Source: Methylovirgula sp. 4M-Z18 (GTDB taxonomy: Bacteria; Pseudomonadota; Alphaproteobacteria; Rhizobiales; Beijerinckiaceae). From it: 64,000 nucleotides of DNA. The notes beneath the pieces were generated by a model. It searched no databases. It was not told where the DNA came from and saw only the letters and a list, made by a program, of their open reading frames with translations. This document shows, piece after piece, positions 7,367 through 15,983 of this stretch. The stretch covers positions 2,108,001-2,172,000 of the forward strand of contig NZ_CP149574.1 in assembly GCF_037890675.1 (NCBI RefSeq). The letters run 5' to 3'. Numbering within the stretch: the stretch's first letter is position 1; every line of letters begins with the position of its first letter. The translations under genes were made by a program, and so were the position numbers.

Positions 7367-9451
7367 TCAGACGAATCCGCGTCGGATGCCGTATTGATCG
7401 AGCTTGCGGTAGAGCGTTGGCCGCGAGATGCCGAGCCGCCGCGCGACCCGGCTGAGATTGCCACCCTCTACTTCCAGCGCGTTTTTCATCGCCTGGCGTT
7501 CCGCCTCGGCGAGCGTACCCTCGGGCCCTGGCGAGGTCGCCGGACTGCTGCTCGACTGCGTGGCTGATGCAGACCCGGCGGCCGTGATGTCCTCGGGAAG
7601 ATCGTGAAGTTCGATCTCGCGGTCACGCGCCAGGACATGCAGCCGCCCGATGAGGTTCTTCAATTCGCGCACATTGCCCGGCCAACGATAGGCGAGCAGC
7701 GCGTCCAGCGCCTCGTGCGAGAATTCCAACGGCTCCTCGCCTGATGTAGCAGCGGTCTTCCGGTTGAAATGTTCGGCCAGCAGCAGCACGTCCTCGCCGC
7801 GCTCGCGCAGCGGCGGCACCATGATCGAGACCGCGCCGATCCGATAATAGAGATCGCGGCGGAAGCGGCCCGCGGCAACCTCCTGCTTAAGATCGCGATT
7901 GGTCGAGGCGACAAGCCGGACATCCACCGGCCGACCCCGGCTGTCACCGATGCGATGGACCACGCGCTCCTCCAGAACACGCAGCAGAAATGGCTGGATA
8001 TCAAGGGGCATTTCGCCGATCTCGTCGAGGCTGAGCACGCCGCCATTGGCAAGCTCAAAAACGCCCGGCCTGCCGTCGCGCGAGGCGCCGGTGAAGGCGC
8101 CGCCAACATGGCCGAACAGCTCGCTGCCAAACAGATCCTTGGTGATTGCGCCGCAATTCATCGCGATGAACGGATCGCTTGGCGTTCTCCGGCCGCCGGC
8201 ATGCACAAGCCGCGCAAACAGCTCTTTGCCGACGCCCGTTTCGCCTTCGACCAATAGCGATGCGACGCTGTTCGAGCGGGCGACGCGACAAGCGAGGTCG
8301 ACGGCGGCAAGCAGCGCCTCGCTTTTGCCGACGATCATGGCGGCTGCATCTTGAAGATGCTTGCCCGCGTCCCGGTGGACCACCGTTATGCTGGAGGCTG
8401 CCGGTACCGACGGGAATACAAGTGCTGCACCGCGCAGATCGCCGTCGAGCTTGAGCGGCGTGATATGGCAGGAACGCAGATGAGCTGGCAGTGCCCTGGC
8501 GATATCGGCCTCGGAACCGGACGATGGAAGGTTTATCGGCCAGCGACCATGGCTCGCCTCTGTCGGGTCATTTATCATGGCGGGGACTTCGCCGCCGGGC
8601 ACATTGTTCCGGTAGATGGCGCGACCGCGATGGTCGAGGATCACCAGACCATCTGTTCGACGGTAGCGGGGGGCTGAGGAAATGAAAGCTTCGAGCAGGC
8701 GTGTGCGCTGCTCCTGCTGCTGTTCGGCCAGGGCCTTTTCGATCTGGCGAGCCGTGGCGGCGACAAGGGCTGTGTTATGCGGCCGAAAGATCGGCGAGTA
8801 GCCCGATAGGTCGACGACACCGATGATCTTGCCGTCCAGCGGATCTCGGATCGGCGCGCCGGCGCACGTCCAGGATTTGATGCCGGCGCAGAAATGCTCG
8901 GCCGCATGGACGAACGTCGGCTCGCCGGTCCACAATGCGGTGCCAATGCCATTGGTTCCGACGGCGCCCTCATTCCATTTGCCGCCAATGGCGAGGTGGA
9001 TATCCATGCCGTTATGCAGGGTCTTCTTGTCGCCGATGGCGTCGATCAGCACGCCGTCGCTGTCGGCAAGAACCAGCATTGCGCCTGTTCCCTCCAGCAG
9101 CTGACCGATGGAGGCGAAGGACCGGCGAGCCGCCGAGAGCAGTTCCGCATTGGCCCGCGTCAGATATTCGATCTCATCGCGATCACTGTTCAGCGGCGCC
9201 TCAAGTCCTTGCGCGTTGATGCCCCCCGTTGCGCTGCGATACCAGGAATCGTGAATGAGGGACCGGACGGGGCTTGGGCGGACCGGATCGCGGGCACATT
9301 TGGGTTCGTCCGCGAGAAAATCTTCCCATGCGCGCATGGTGGCGCGCTCGTCATAGTCGATGTTGCCCAGAACCATTTGCTTGCTGGCCAACGACGCGCG
9401 CGCGGGAAGAGCATTGATCTTCATCTGATTGGGGCCCAGATCGCGTTTCAT
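7367..9451 (-). CDS. Sigma-54-dependent transcriptional activator, AcoR/MimR type
   Basis: The protein has 694 residues and three parts. The N-terminal third contains a GAF-type sensor (GKWNEGAVGTNGIGTALWTG and following), as in AcoR. The AAA+ domain has Walker A GETGVGKE near residue 400, the sigma-54 contact loop GAFTGA and the arginine region RWPGNVRELKNL. The C-terminus is a Fis-type helix-turn-helix (LSRVARRLGISRPTLYRKL). Regulators of this type turn on mim/prm operons from sigma-54 promoters in response to substrate or product. No response-regulator receiver domain is present, so it should sense a small molecule directly. It converges on the operon; the operon promoter must be left of the window. 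Confidence 0.93.
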   Translation of the reverse strand: MKRDLGPNQMKINALPARASLASKQMVLGNIDYDERATMRAWEDFLADEPKCARDPVRPSPVRSLIHDSWYRSATGGINAQGLEAPLNSDRDEIEYLTRANAELLSAARRSFASIGQLLEGTGAMLVLADSDGVLIDAIGDKKTLHNGMDIHLAIGGKWNEGAVGTNGIGTALWTGEPTFVHAAEHFCAGIKSWTCAGAPIRDPLDGKIIGVVDLSGYSPIFRPHNTALVAATARQIEKALAEQQQEQRTRLLEAFISSAPRYRRTDGLVILDHRGRAIYRNNVPGGEVPAMINDPTEASHGRWPINLPSSGSEADIARALPAHLRSCHITPLKLDGDLRGAALVFPSVPAASSITVVHRDAGKHLQDAAAMIVGKSEALLAAVDLACRVARSNSVASLLVEGETGVGKELFARLVHAGGRRTPSDPFIAMNCGAITKDLFGSELFGHVGGAFTGASRDGRPGVFELANGGVLSLDEIGEMPLDIQPFLLRVLEERVVHRIGDSRGRPVDVRLVASTNRDLKQEVAAGRFRRDLYYRIGAVSIMVPPLRERGEDVLLLAEHFNRKTAATSGEEPLEFSHEALDALLAYRWPGNVRELKNLIGRLHVLARDREIELHDLPEDITAAGSASATQSSSSPATSPGPEGTLAEAERQAMKNALEVEGGNLSRVARRLGISRPTLYRKLDQYGIRRGFV

Positions 9452-9537
9452 TCAGTCATCACGGAACCTTTGAGACATGCGATTGCTTTATGCTGTTGCG
9501 GATTGGATGTGCTGAAGCCAGCCCAATTGCCTGCCGG

Positions 9538-10011
9538 TCAGTTGATGCCGAGTTTCGCGCCGATGTCGGCGGCAAGCTGGTCTTCAGAGTAGGTGGAAGT
9601 GAGGCGAGCCCCATCCAATTTGGCAAGCTCGGTGGCGATGATTTCATCGACCGGCGCAAAGAAGCCATTTTGCTTGGTCGCCAGCACGAAAATCTGTTCA
9701 CCACCCCTGCTGCGGATATCACCGATGTGATGAAGCTGGCGGCCTGTGTTCTGATCCTTAGAGATCACGCGGCCGTTCATAGTGACCTGGATGGACGGCT
9801 TGGCTTCGACCGCAGGTGCCGTGCTGCCGCCAACATGGATGATCAGGCCTTCTGCCTTCGGTTGCTGGCGCGGCTTCTTGGAAGCGGAATAGCCGCCGCC
9901 ACTGATCTGGTCAGCAAGGCGAACGATGGTCGCGCGGTTCTGTTCGATCAATTTTTTGACCTGAACGTCTTCGCGCCGCAGGCCATCCCGCTTGGAAATG
10001 ATCTCGACCAT
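9538..10011 (-). CDS. Hypothetical protein beside the monooxygenase regulator
   Basis: I do not recognise this 157-residue protein. The start at 10011 is chosen because a GGGAGG site precedes that ATG by 5 bases; an upstream in-frame ATG at 10047 has no such site. The N-terminus is charged (RDGLRREDVQVKKLIEQN), followed by a Lys/Pro-rich linker and a C-terminal half with likely beta strands (NGRVISKDQNTGRQLHHIGD, FVLATKQNGFFAPVDEI). There is no signal peptide or membrane segment, so it is probably cytoplasmic. It lies 86 bases upstream of the activator on the same strand and may be in its operon. Confidence 0.7.
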   Translation of the reverse strand: MVEIISKRDGLRREDVQVKKLIEQNRATIVRLADQISGGGYSASKKPRQQPKAEGLIIHVGGSTAPAVEAKPSIQVTMNGRVISKDQNTGRQLHHIGDIRSRGGEQIFVLATKQNGFFAPVDEIIATELAKLDGARLTSTYSEDQLAADIGAKLGIN

Positions 10012-10170
10012 GAATCCTCCCAGATTCGTCCTGCGTTGTCGCGGCATTTCCTGTTTGGACTGAACTTCTACACCGCTTCGGTGAAGTTCGCCACTGATAT
10101 CAGATAGCGCTAAAATTCCATTCGTCGGTGGTAGGCGGCTGCTACACGTTTGATAAATGGTCGACAGGCC

Positions 10171-10461
10171 CTAGGCCGCCTTGCTCTTCAATTCCGAGTT
10201 TCGGCTGTCACGCAGGTAAAGTGCGCATGTCGTACGCAGCATCGAGGCAAAGTTCGGGATCTGGCCATTGATCTCCAGCGCTTCGTCGTACAGCGTCGAG
10301 AGGAATTTCGGCGTCGTCATCTCCTGTCCCCTGGCGATCTCATCCAGGAGGGTCCAAAAGGTGGCCTCGAGCTGGATGCTCGTCGAATGGCTGCCAATAC
10401 GAACCGAGCGATTGACCAGCCGATATCCTCCCGGATCCTGTCCAGCAAAGACCTTACACAT
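10171..10461 (-). CDS. Ribbon-helix-helix domain protein (RHH_4 type)
   Basis: A small protein of 96 residues. The central stretch NRSVRIGSHSTSIQLEATFW followed by a helix-rich region (LLDEIARGQEMTTPKFLSTL) is typical of the proteobacterial ribbon-helix-helix family PF13467. The start at 10461 is supported by GGAGG 7 bases upstream; longer in-frame starts up to 10626 lack one. Such proteins bind DNA as dimers, but this subfamily's targets are poorly known. It is on the same strand as the activator and the hypothetical gene, with a 159-base gap, so it may or may not be in the same transcript. Confidence 0.75.
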   Translation of the reverse strand: MCKVFAGQDPGGYRLVNRSVRIGSHSTSIQLEATFWTLLDEIARGQEMTTPKFLSTLYDEALEINGQIPNFASMLRTTCALYLRDSRNSELKSKAA

Positions 10462-11027
10462 GCGCAGACCTCCCGCTTGATATCGCTTTCGGGCGAAAGC
10501 ACGGCTTTTGGCGCCCATTGGCGCGATGATACCATCCGAAGCGCATTTTCCGAACCGTTTGTAGTGCCTACAATCGAATTTTGGTGCGTAAACCCGCCTT
10601 AAGCTAAGCCGGATTATGCAGCGCATGCTGGCGGGTGTGTCTTAACCATCTGATTTAGTGCGTTATTTTATTGCTGGCCGCGAAACGCATCACGGTCGAT
10701 ATTGAAGATATCGTTCGGCGCGATGCACGGCTGCCGCGACTTCGCGTTGCCACGTCAGCGACCTCCAGGCCCGCGCGAAAACACGCTGCGAAGCGGCGTT
10801 GAGGTGGGGAAGGCGCACCGCTTCAAGGAGTTCTATGACGACAAGTGGCCGCGATCGGGACAAATGCTGACACGGTTGCGTAAAGTCCGAACCTTCCGCT
10901 CGTGTAGGTTAAAGCGCTGAGTAATGCGGGCTAATTTCTCGAGTTGGTAGCCGGCTGCCACCCCTTTCTACAACCAATGGGCCAAGGTCAGCGGTATCCG
11001 AGGCTACGCGGCAGACTGGAGGCTCCT
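10462..11027. other. Non-coding stretch, no gene seen
   Basis: About 565 bases between divergent genes. It includes a short inverted repeat (CTTTCGGGCGAAAG at about 10486-10499) just upstream of the ribbon-helix-helix gene. A short open frame at 10702-10920 on the plus strand has no ribosome binding site and no family resemblance. I see no RNA gene or mobile element here. Confidence 0.5.
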
Positions 11028-11423
11028 TTGGCCAAGGCAATTCATTCGATGATCCGAGTGGTGGAAGAAAACCTTTCGGTCAGTTTTTACAAAAGCGCAT
11101 TTGGGCTCGATGTCGCGGACCGGTTGGATTTCAACACCTTCACACTAGTCTATCTGCGTAATGCGGAAGCCGATTTCGAACTGGAACTGACGATCAACAA
11201 GGGCAGGGGAGAGTCTTACGCGCTTGGCGACGGCTATGGCCACTTGGCATTTTGTGTCGACGATATCGAGGCAGAATACAAGCGTCTGGCGGCAGCAGGC
11301 TTCAATCCGCGAAAAATTGTCGAGTTCGAACACGAAGGCACGCTGCTTGCGCGGTTCTTTTTCGTGTCCGACCCCGACGGCTATCAGATCGAGGTGCTGC
11401 AGCGCCATGGACGCTACAAATAG
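11028..11423 (+). CDS. VOC-family lactoylglutathione lyase-like protein (glyoxalase I type)
   Basis: A protein of 131 residues, the length of bacterial glyoxalase I. It starts AKAIHSMIRV, as in the family, and shows DGYGHLAFCVDD (metal-binding His) and a C-terminal FVSDPDGYQIEVLQ with the metal-binding Glu. Glyoxalase I converts the methylglyoxal-glutathione adduct to lactoylglutathione. The start is a TTG at 11028 with GGAGG 5 bases upstream; the upstream in-frame starts add residues not seen in the family. Acetone or acetol metabolism can yield methylglyoxal, so proximity to the monooxygenase could be meaningful, but this is inference. Confidence 0.82.
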   Translation: MAKAIHSMIRVVEENLSVSFYKSAFGLDVADRLDFNTFTLVYLRNAEADFELELTINKGRGESYALGDGYGHLAFCVDDIEAEYKRLAAAGFNPRKIVEFEHEGTLLARFFFVSDPDGYQIEVLQRHGRYK

Positions 11424-11601
11424 GGCGTACCCCCTCAGGGAGTCGACGACGCAAATGTTCGATGGCGGTCAGGGCCAGATCTGCTGTGCAGGCTCCAGGA
11501 TGCTCATCGAACGGCTCTGATGGAGTGGACGCCCTTCGACGTCATCGATGTGCCAAAATGGAGGTGTTGAGCACCACTTGAAGGAGGCGCCCGTGTGATA
11601 G

Positions 11602-11775
11602 GCCAGCACTATCGGATTGGATTTGGCGAAGAATGTTGTTCAAGCGCACGGAGCGGATGCGTCGGGCAATGTTCTATTCCGCAAGAAACCGCGGAGAGGA
11701 CAAGTGCTCGAATTTTTCTCGGCCCAGCCTGCGTGCGCGGCGGCGATGGAGGCCTGTGCGAGAGCCACAGCCTGA
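11602..11775 (+). pseudogene. IS110-family transposase, N-terminal fragment
   Basis: In frame from 11602 the translation reads like the start of an IS110-family transposase: TIGLDLAKNVVQAHGADASG, then FRKKPRRGQVLEFFSAQPAC and AAMEACARATA, ending at a TGA at 11773-11775. The first catalytic Asp of the DEDD nuclease lies in GLDLAKN. Only about 57 residues of an expected ~320-350 are left. The likely original start region (AAGGAGG at 11580-11586, then GTG at 11593) is followed at once by TGA and TAG, so the start is also broken. It is a dead insertion-sequence remnant. Confidence 0.8.
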
Positions 11776-11864
11776 AGATTTGCTAAGCCGACCGGCGACC
11801 GAGGGTAGTTTGATCCTCGGCCACTTCGCGACAACTCGAATTCCTCATGAATTATGGGGCGGCG

Positions 11865-12045
11865 ATGCAGGATTTGAACGACCCCCAGTTTTTTGCGACC
11901 GTCGCTTCGCAATAGAATTTCTCCGCGGCCGCCCGCAAGCTTGCCGTTCAGAAATCGCGCGTCAGCCGCGGTATCGCGCGTCTCGAGGAGAGGCTGGGGG
12001 CGCTTGGTCCATAGATCTAGGATCGAGGTGGTCGTATTGATTTAG
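11865..12045 (+). pseudogene. LysR-family regulator, N-terminal fragment
   Basis: From the ATG at 11865 the frame gives MQDLNDPQFFATVASQ, a stop at 11913-11915, then NFSAAARKLAVQKSRVSRGI and ARLEERLG. This is the winged helix-turn-helix of a LysR regulator. The frame then has to shift near 12000 to continue as RLVHRSRIEVVVLI and stop at 12043-12045. The effector-binding domain (about 200 residues) is absent. A stop, a frameshift and loss of two thirds of the gene make it a clear pseudogene. Confidence 0.82.
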
Positions 12046-12302
12046 TCAGTGATGACGGTCCTCTGTCGGAGGGCTGGATTCGATCTTCGTCGTTCATGAT
12101 GCCTGCGAAATGGCCGATAGATGTCGATAGTTCACAGAATTTTTAAAGCCGCCCCGTTCCTAAAAATCCAGCAAATTCAAAAGGCTAACTTATTGACGGT
12201 TTCGCTCACGGTATATGTGGGCCAAAATTAGATTTTACGCAATTAAAACAGACGTTTAGGTCGAGAAGAAATAATCGAGCGGGCATAATTCGGATGTCGG
12301 CA

Positions 12303-12580
12303 TCACGTTAGAGTGTCGGCAAGCCGTTCGGAAATGCGCATTGCGGCGGATTTCACAGGATCGGATGCATGATAGACATAACGTAGGTTGGTCTGTACCT
12401 TCGTGTGGCCAAGCAGTTTGCCAATCACCGGAAGGCATTCACCAATAGACCGCCAGAGGCAAGGGTGTGGCGAAGATCATGAATTCGGACATCTTCCAGA
12501 CCCTCAGCTTTGCAAATGCGTCGTCAGGGCTTTTGCAGGTCGGTTAGATAGCGCACGCGCTCGTCTTTGAAGCGGTACAC
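12303..12580 (-). pseudogene. Tyrosine recombinase (phage-type integrase), C-terminal fragment
   Basis: Reading leftwards from 12580, one frame gives VYRFKDERVRYLTDLQKP, a TGA at 12524-12526, then KAEGLEDVRIHDLRHTLASG with the catalytic HxLRH box. After LLVN a loss of about 4 bases shifts the frame. From 12434 it continues LPVIGKLLGHTKVQTNLRYV and YHASDPVKSAAMRISERL to a TGA at 12303-12305, holding the second catalytic His (LGH) and the nucleophilic Tyr region. The N-terminal and core-binding parts are missing. Its presence points to a former integrative element. Confidence 0.85.
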
Positions 12581-13204
12581 TGGGGCGCATTTCCACATCT
12601 GCTGAACGGTCCCAAACGAAAAGAAACTATGATTGGATTGAGCGCGCTGGTCCCGCGTGTCGACGTGGACTCACGAGTAATAACGTAACAGATGTGCTCC
12701 CGATTTGGCGCCAAGAAAATATGTTGGGGGTCTTTTTGGGGGGGCTCGTCAAAAATCACATTGCAAAATTTATTTATAAAATAAATCCTTACGATTTCAA
12801 TTAGTTGCCGCCCTCGGCACCACTTCTCCTTTCCATTCACGTCCATAGCTGTCCGCCAGCGTGCCTTCACACATTGATTTTGCTGCGTTATTTCAGAAAA
12901 CTTTGTCCAGAGATGTCCGTAAGCGCCCACTTGCAGCTAGAAAGGCCGTTGGTATTCTTGGCGGCACAATTTGGCTATAACCGCCGCCAAATCGGTGAAA
13001 GTAATCTTTACGCGACCAAACAAAGCGTCTGAAAACCAGACCTATCGAACAGTCCGCCATTTGGCGGAAACACTATCCGGCTTTCGCGAAAGGCGCATCG
13101 GAAGTTAAAATTCCACTAGCCACGACAATGAAGCGCTAACAAACTTCTGGCTAGAATCGGTAAACTGGGTTGCGAACGAAAGATGCGCCATTCGGTGGCT
13201 GGAG
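12581..13204. other. Degenerate non-coding stretch with a possible tRNA-Leu 3'-end match
   Basis: About 620 bases without a believable gene, AT-richer than its surroundings (12750-12800 especially). At 12809-12822 the sequence CGCCCTCGGCACCA ends in the 11 bases CCTCGGCACCA that finish many alphaproteobacterial tRNA-Leu genes. The T-arm and the rest of a tRNA cannot be folded around it, so it is not a tRNA gene. It could be an attachment-site scar left by the integrase remnant 230 bases away. The match is short and may be chance. Confidence 0.35.
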
Positions 13205-14473
13205 ATGGAATTGCACAAGAACGATGTCCCAAAAAACAGGCCGGATATTGGCTTTAAGACTCGGCAGAGCGCATCAAACCCTTTGCCAATGGCAGAGGTG
13301 GAACAGCTTCTTAACGGCCGCACCCGAGACATACGTCTCGAAGGCGAACTGCTTCGGCTCTTTCAAGAGCGATCCTGGTCGAGGACGGCCAAGATTATAC
13401 GCTCATGGATGATCTGGGTGATTTTCATCGATGTCATCACACTGGGGCTTAACGCGATCTTACTTCCAAAAGCGGCTGCACTCTCAATGGTTGCACCAGC
13501 CTGCATCCTGCCGCCTGCGGCCTTAGCGACAGCCTTTCTCTGGAGAAAGCCTGGCGCGGACAAGCTTCAAATAACCATTCTTCTTGCAGGCATGTTCTTT
13601 ATTCTTCTCTCCGTCGCTCTGGTCGGAGTCAATGCGGGAGGTGAATTTTACGAACGGCATTTGAACATTATGTTGTTCGTTGCGGTCTCCGCCATCATCA
13701 TCTTTGCCATCCCGATGGCAGCGACGGGGATCATCGCAGCAATGGCATTGGGCCTCTATCTATTCTTCCAGATACGCAACCCAGCCATGGCTATGGGCAG
13801 CTCAGAGGCAGCCACCCTGTTTTTCACCGCCGGTATCGTTGCAACGATGGTGTCGCGGCGCACCATAACGATCCTCGCGCAAAAAGCCTTTCTGCTTGAG
13901 CTTCGGGACAAAAGCCGAGTAGCGGAATTAGCTGATGCAAATGCACGCCTCGAGCTCCTGGCGAGGACCGACTCGCTCACCGGTATCGCCAATCGACGCT
14001 GGATGATGGAAATGCTCAATCGCCTTTGGAACGCAGATGTGGCGGGGATGGCCGGTGTTGCCGTGCTGATGTGCGACATCGATCATTTCAAGGCACTGAA
14101 TGACAGTCTCGGCCACGGTGAGGGCGATCGCTGCCTCGTGAAAGTCGTCGGCATCATCCAGAGCAACTTGCGAGGAAGCCATGATCATGTGGCGCGATAC
14201 GGCGGAGAGGAGTTCCTAGTCGTTCTTCCGGACATCACTGAAGAGGAAGCAATCGAAGTCGCAACGCAAATCCGGGAAAGCGTGGAGACTGCGTCCCTTC
14301 CAAATCCCGCGTCAGGAGTATCGCCGTGCGTTACGGTTAGCATTGGGGTGAGCCACGTAGAAAGTATCCAAATGGCAACGCCAGAGCAGATTCAGAGCCA
14401 AGCGGATAAGGCACTTTATCGCGCCAAGGAATCGGGACGAAATCGTGTCGTGCTTCATCAAGGGAAACCGTAG
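13205..14473 (+). CDS. Membrane-bound diguanylate cyclase (GGDEF domain)
   Basis: A protein of 422 residues. A short cytoplasmic N-terminus is followed by about five or six hydrophobic segments (roughly residues 68-220) and a C-terminal GGDEF domain. The active site reads YGGEEFLVVLP, a functional GGEEF variant, with the metal-binding Asp in MCDIDHFKALNDSLGHGEGD. It should make cyclic di-GMP in response to a membrane signal. The ATG at 13205 is the first start in the frame, but GGAG directly abuts it, too close to act as a ribosome binding site. The true start could be the later ATG at 13289, or the gene may have lost its 5' end at the degenerate region just upstream. Confidence 0.85.
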   Translation: MELHKNDVPKNRPDIGFKTRQSASNPLPMAEVEQLLNGRTRDIRLEGELLRLFQERSWSRTAKIIRSWMIWVIFIDVITLGLNAILLPKAAALSMVAPACILPPAALATAFLWRKPGADKLQITILLAGMFFILLSVALVGVNAGGEFYERHLNIMLFVAVSAIIIFAIPMAATGIIAAMALGLYLFFQIRNPAMAMGSSEAATLFFTAGIVATMVSRRTITILAQKAFLLELRDKSRVAELADANARLELLARTDSLTGIANRRWMMEMLNRLWNADVAGMAGVAVLMCDIDHFKALNDSLGHGEGDRCLVKVVGIIQSNLRGSHDHVARYGGEEFLVVLPDITEEEAIEVATQIRESVETASLPNPASGVSPCVTVSIGVSHVESIQMATPEQIQSQADKALYRAKESGRNRVVLHQGKP

Positions 14474-14765
14474 CGTCGCGCTGAGCGTTGGTGCATGGAT
14501 CCTTCAGTGATGTTGGTTTAGGCGATCCGCTACCTCAAGAACGATTTCAGCGCCGACATGCCCTTCAAGCATAGTGCCAATCCGCCTCCGCCGTCGCCTT
14601 GTGGTGCTGACGGCGCAAAGCCGTTCCACCGCATGCTTGTCTGAAACGGGTGGAAAGCAGACTCTCCGCAGCGGTGCCGACAATGTGTCTCTTCTTGGCA
14701 TAAATCATCAGACAAGTGCCCTAGGCACGGCACCAGCCGATCTCACGTGATGACGTTAAAACCGC

Positions 14766-15785
14766 CTAGCGCCAGCCAAGCGCCGGGGCCACGTACTTCA
14801 GGATCGCTTCGATAACATGAACATTGTAGTCGACGCCCAACTGATTGGGGACGGTGAGCAGCAGCGTGTCGGCTTCGGCGATGGCCTCGTCGTGCTTTAG
14901 CTCCTCCACCAATCGGTCGGGCTCGGCGGCGTAACTGCGGCCAAACACGGCGCGGGTACCGGGCTCGATATCGCCGAACTGGTCCTCGCTCTCGCCGTGG
15001 CCGAAATAGGCGCGATCGCGGTCGTCCATCAAGGCGAAGATCGAGCGGCTGACCGAGACGCGCGGCTCGCGCGGGTGGCCGGCCTTCTTCCAAGCGTTCC
15101 GGAAAGCTCTGATCTGGTCTGCCTGCTGGATGTGAAGTGGCTTGCCGCTCTCATCGAACTTCAGCGTCGAGCTTTGCAGATTCATTCCGAGCTTCGCCGC
15201 CCACTCAGCCGTGGCGTTGGTGGCGGCACCCCACCAGATGCGATCACGCAGACCTTCCGAATAGGGCTCGGGGCGAAGCAGCCCCGGCGGGTTCTGAAAC
15301 ATCGGCCTCGGGTTTGGCTGCGCGAAGCCATTCCCTTTGAGCACGCCGAGCAATACCTCGGTATGGCGTCGCGCCATGTCGGCATCCGTCTCGCCTTCGG
15401 CTGGGGCATAGCCGAAATAGCGCCAGCCATCGATCACCTGCTCCGGCGAACCGCGGCTGAGGCCCAGTTGCAGGCGCCCACCGGCGATCAGGTCCGCCGC
15501 TCCCGCGTCCTCCGCCATATACAGCGGATTTTCGTACCGCATATCGATCACCGCAGTGCCGATCTCGATCCGGCTGGTCTTCGCGCCGATCGCGGCGAGG
15601 AGGGGGAAGGGCGACGCCAGCTGACGCGCGAAATGATGGACCCGAAAATACGCACCGTCCGCCCCCAATTCCTCGGCGGCGACGGCGAGATCAATGGATT
15701 GCAGCAGTGCGTCGGCGGCCGAACGAGTCTGCGACTGAACGGACGGCGACCAGTGGCCGAACGAAAGGAAACCGATTTTCTTCAT
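14766..15785 (-). CDS. Luciferase-like monooxygenase (LLM class flavin-dependent oxidoreductase)
   Basis: A protein of 339 residues, a usual length for bacterial luciferase-like (FMN- or F420-type) oxidoreductases. The N-terminus KKIGFLSFGHW, the segment GADGAYFRVHHFARQLASPF and the later AGGRLQLGLSRGSPEQVIDG are typical of this TIM-barrel family. The substrate cannot be predicted. The start at 15785 has only a weak GGGG upstream. It is divergent from znuA with about 200 bases between, so the Zur box there could in principle affect it too. Confidence 0.88.
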   Translation of the reverse strand: MKKIGFLSFGHWSPSVQSQTRSAADALLQSIDLAVAAEELGADGAYFRVHHFARQLASPFPLLAAIGAKTSRIEIGTAVIDMRYENPLYMAEDAGAADLIAGGRLQLGLSRGSPEQVIDGWRYFGYAPAEGETDADMARRHTEVLLGVLKGNGFAQPNPRPMFQNPPGLLRPEPYSEGLRDRIWWGAATNATAEWAAKLGMNLQSSTLKFDESGKPLHIQQADQIRAFRNAWKKAGHPREPRVSVSRSIFALMDDRDRAYFGHGESEDQFGDIEPGTRAVFGRSYAAEPDRLVEELKHDEAIAEADTLLLTVPNQLGVDYNVHVIEAILKYVAPALGWR

Positions 15786-15915
15786 ATGAACCCCGACTCA
15801 CTCAAGCCACCATAGCAATGTCGAATACAATTCCTAAACTTCCTCAGGCATCAACGGGGTAAGACGACATCTATTTGGGCATGAAAACGGATGATACAAA
15901 TAGCCGCTTGTCACG

Positions 15916-15930
15916 TGTTATAATATAACA
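15916..15930 (+). promoter_or_regulatory. Zur operator upstream of znuACB
   Basis: TGTTATAATATAACA is a perfect palindrome around a central A and matches the classical Zur core GTTATANTATAAC. It sits 54 bases before the znuA start, where a bound zinc-loaded Zur would block transcription. The zur gene is not in the window. Confidence 0.85.
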
Positions 15931-15983
15931 TAACGTCCCTTTCACCGCGCCGACTGTACGGCCGTTTCGGAGACGTTTAACTC

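Noticed and set aside
10702-10920. 72-codon plus-strand frame in the gap before the glyoxalase-like gene
   Set aside because: No ribosome binding site, no recognisable motif and ordinary composition for chance frames.
12801-12824. Possible complete tRNA gene at the tRNA-Leu-like 3' end
   Set aside because: No pairing T-arm, anticodon arm or 5' acceptor strand can be found upstream; at most a short scar remains.
12544-12930. Minus-strand frame of 128 codons overlapping the integrase remnant
   Set aside because: It is out of frame with the integrase homology and crosses AT-rich degenerate sequence; no domain is visible.
13105-13332. Minus-strand frame opposite the start of the diguanylate cyclase gene
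   Set aside because: Overlaps the real gene and has no supporting site or similarity.
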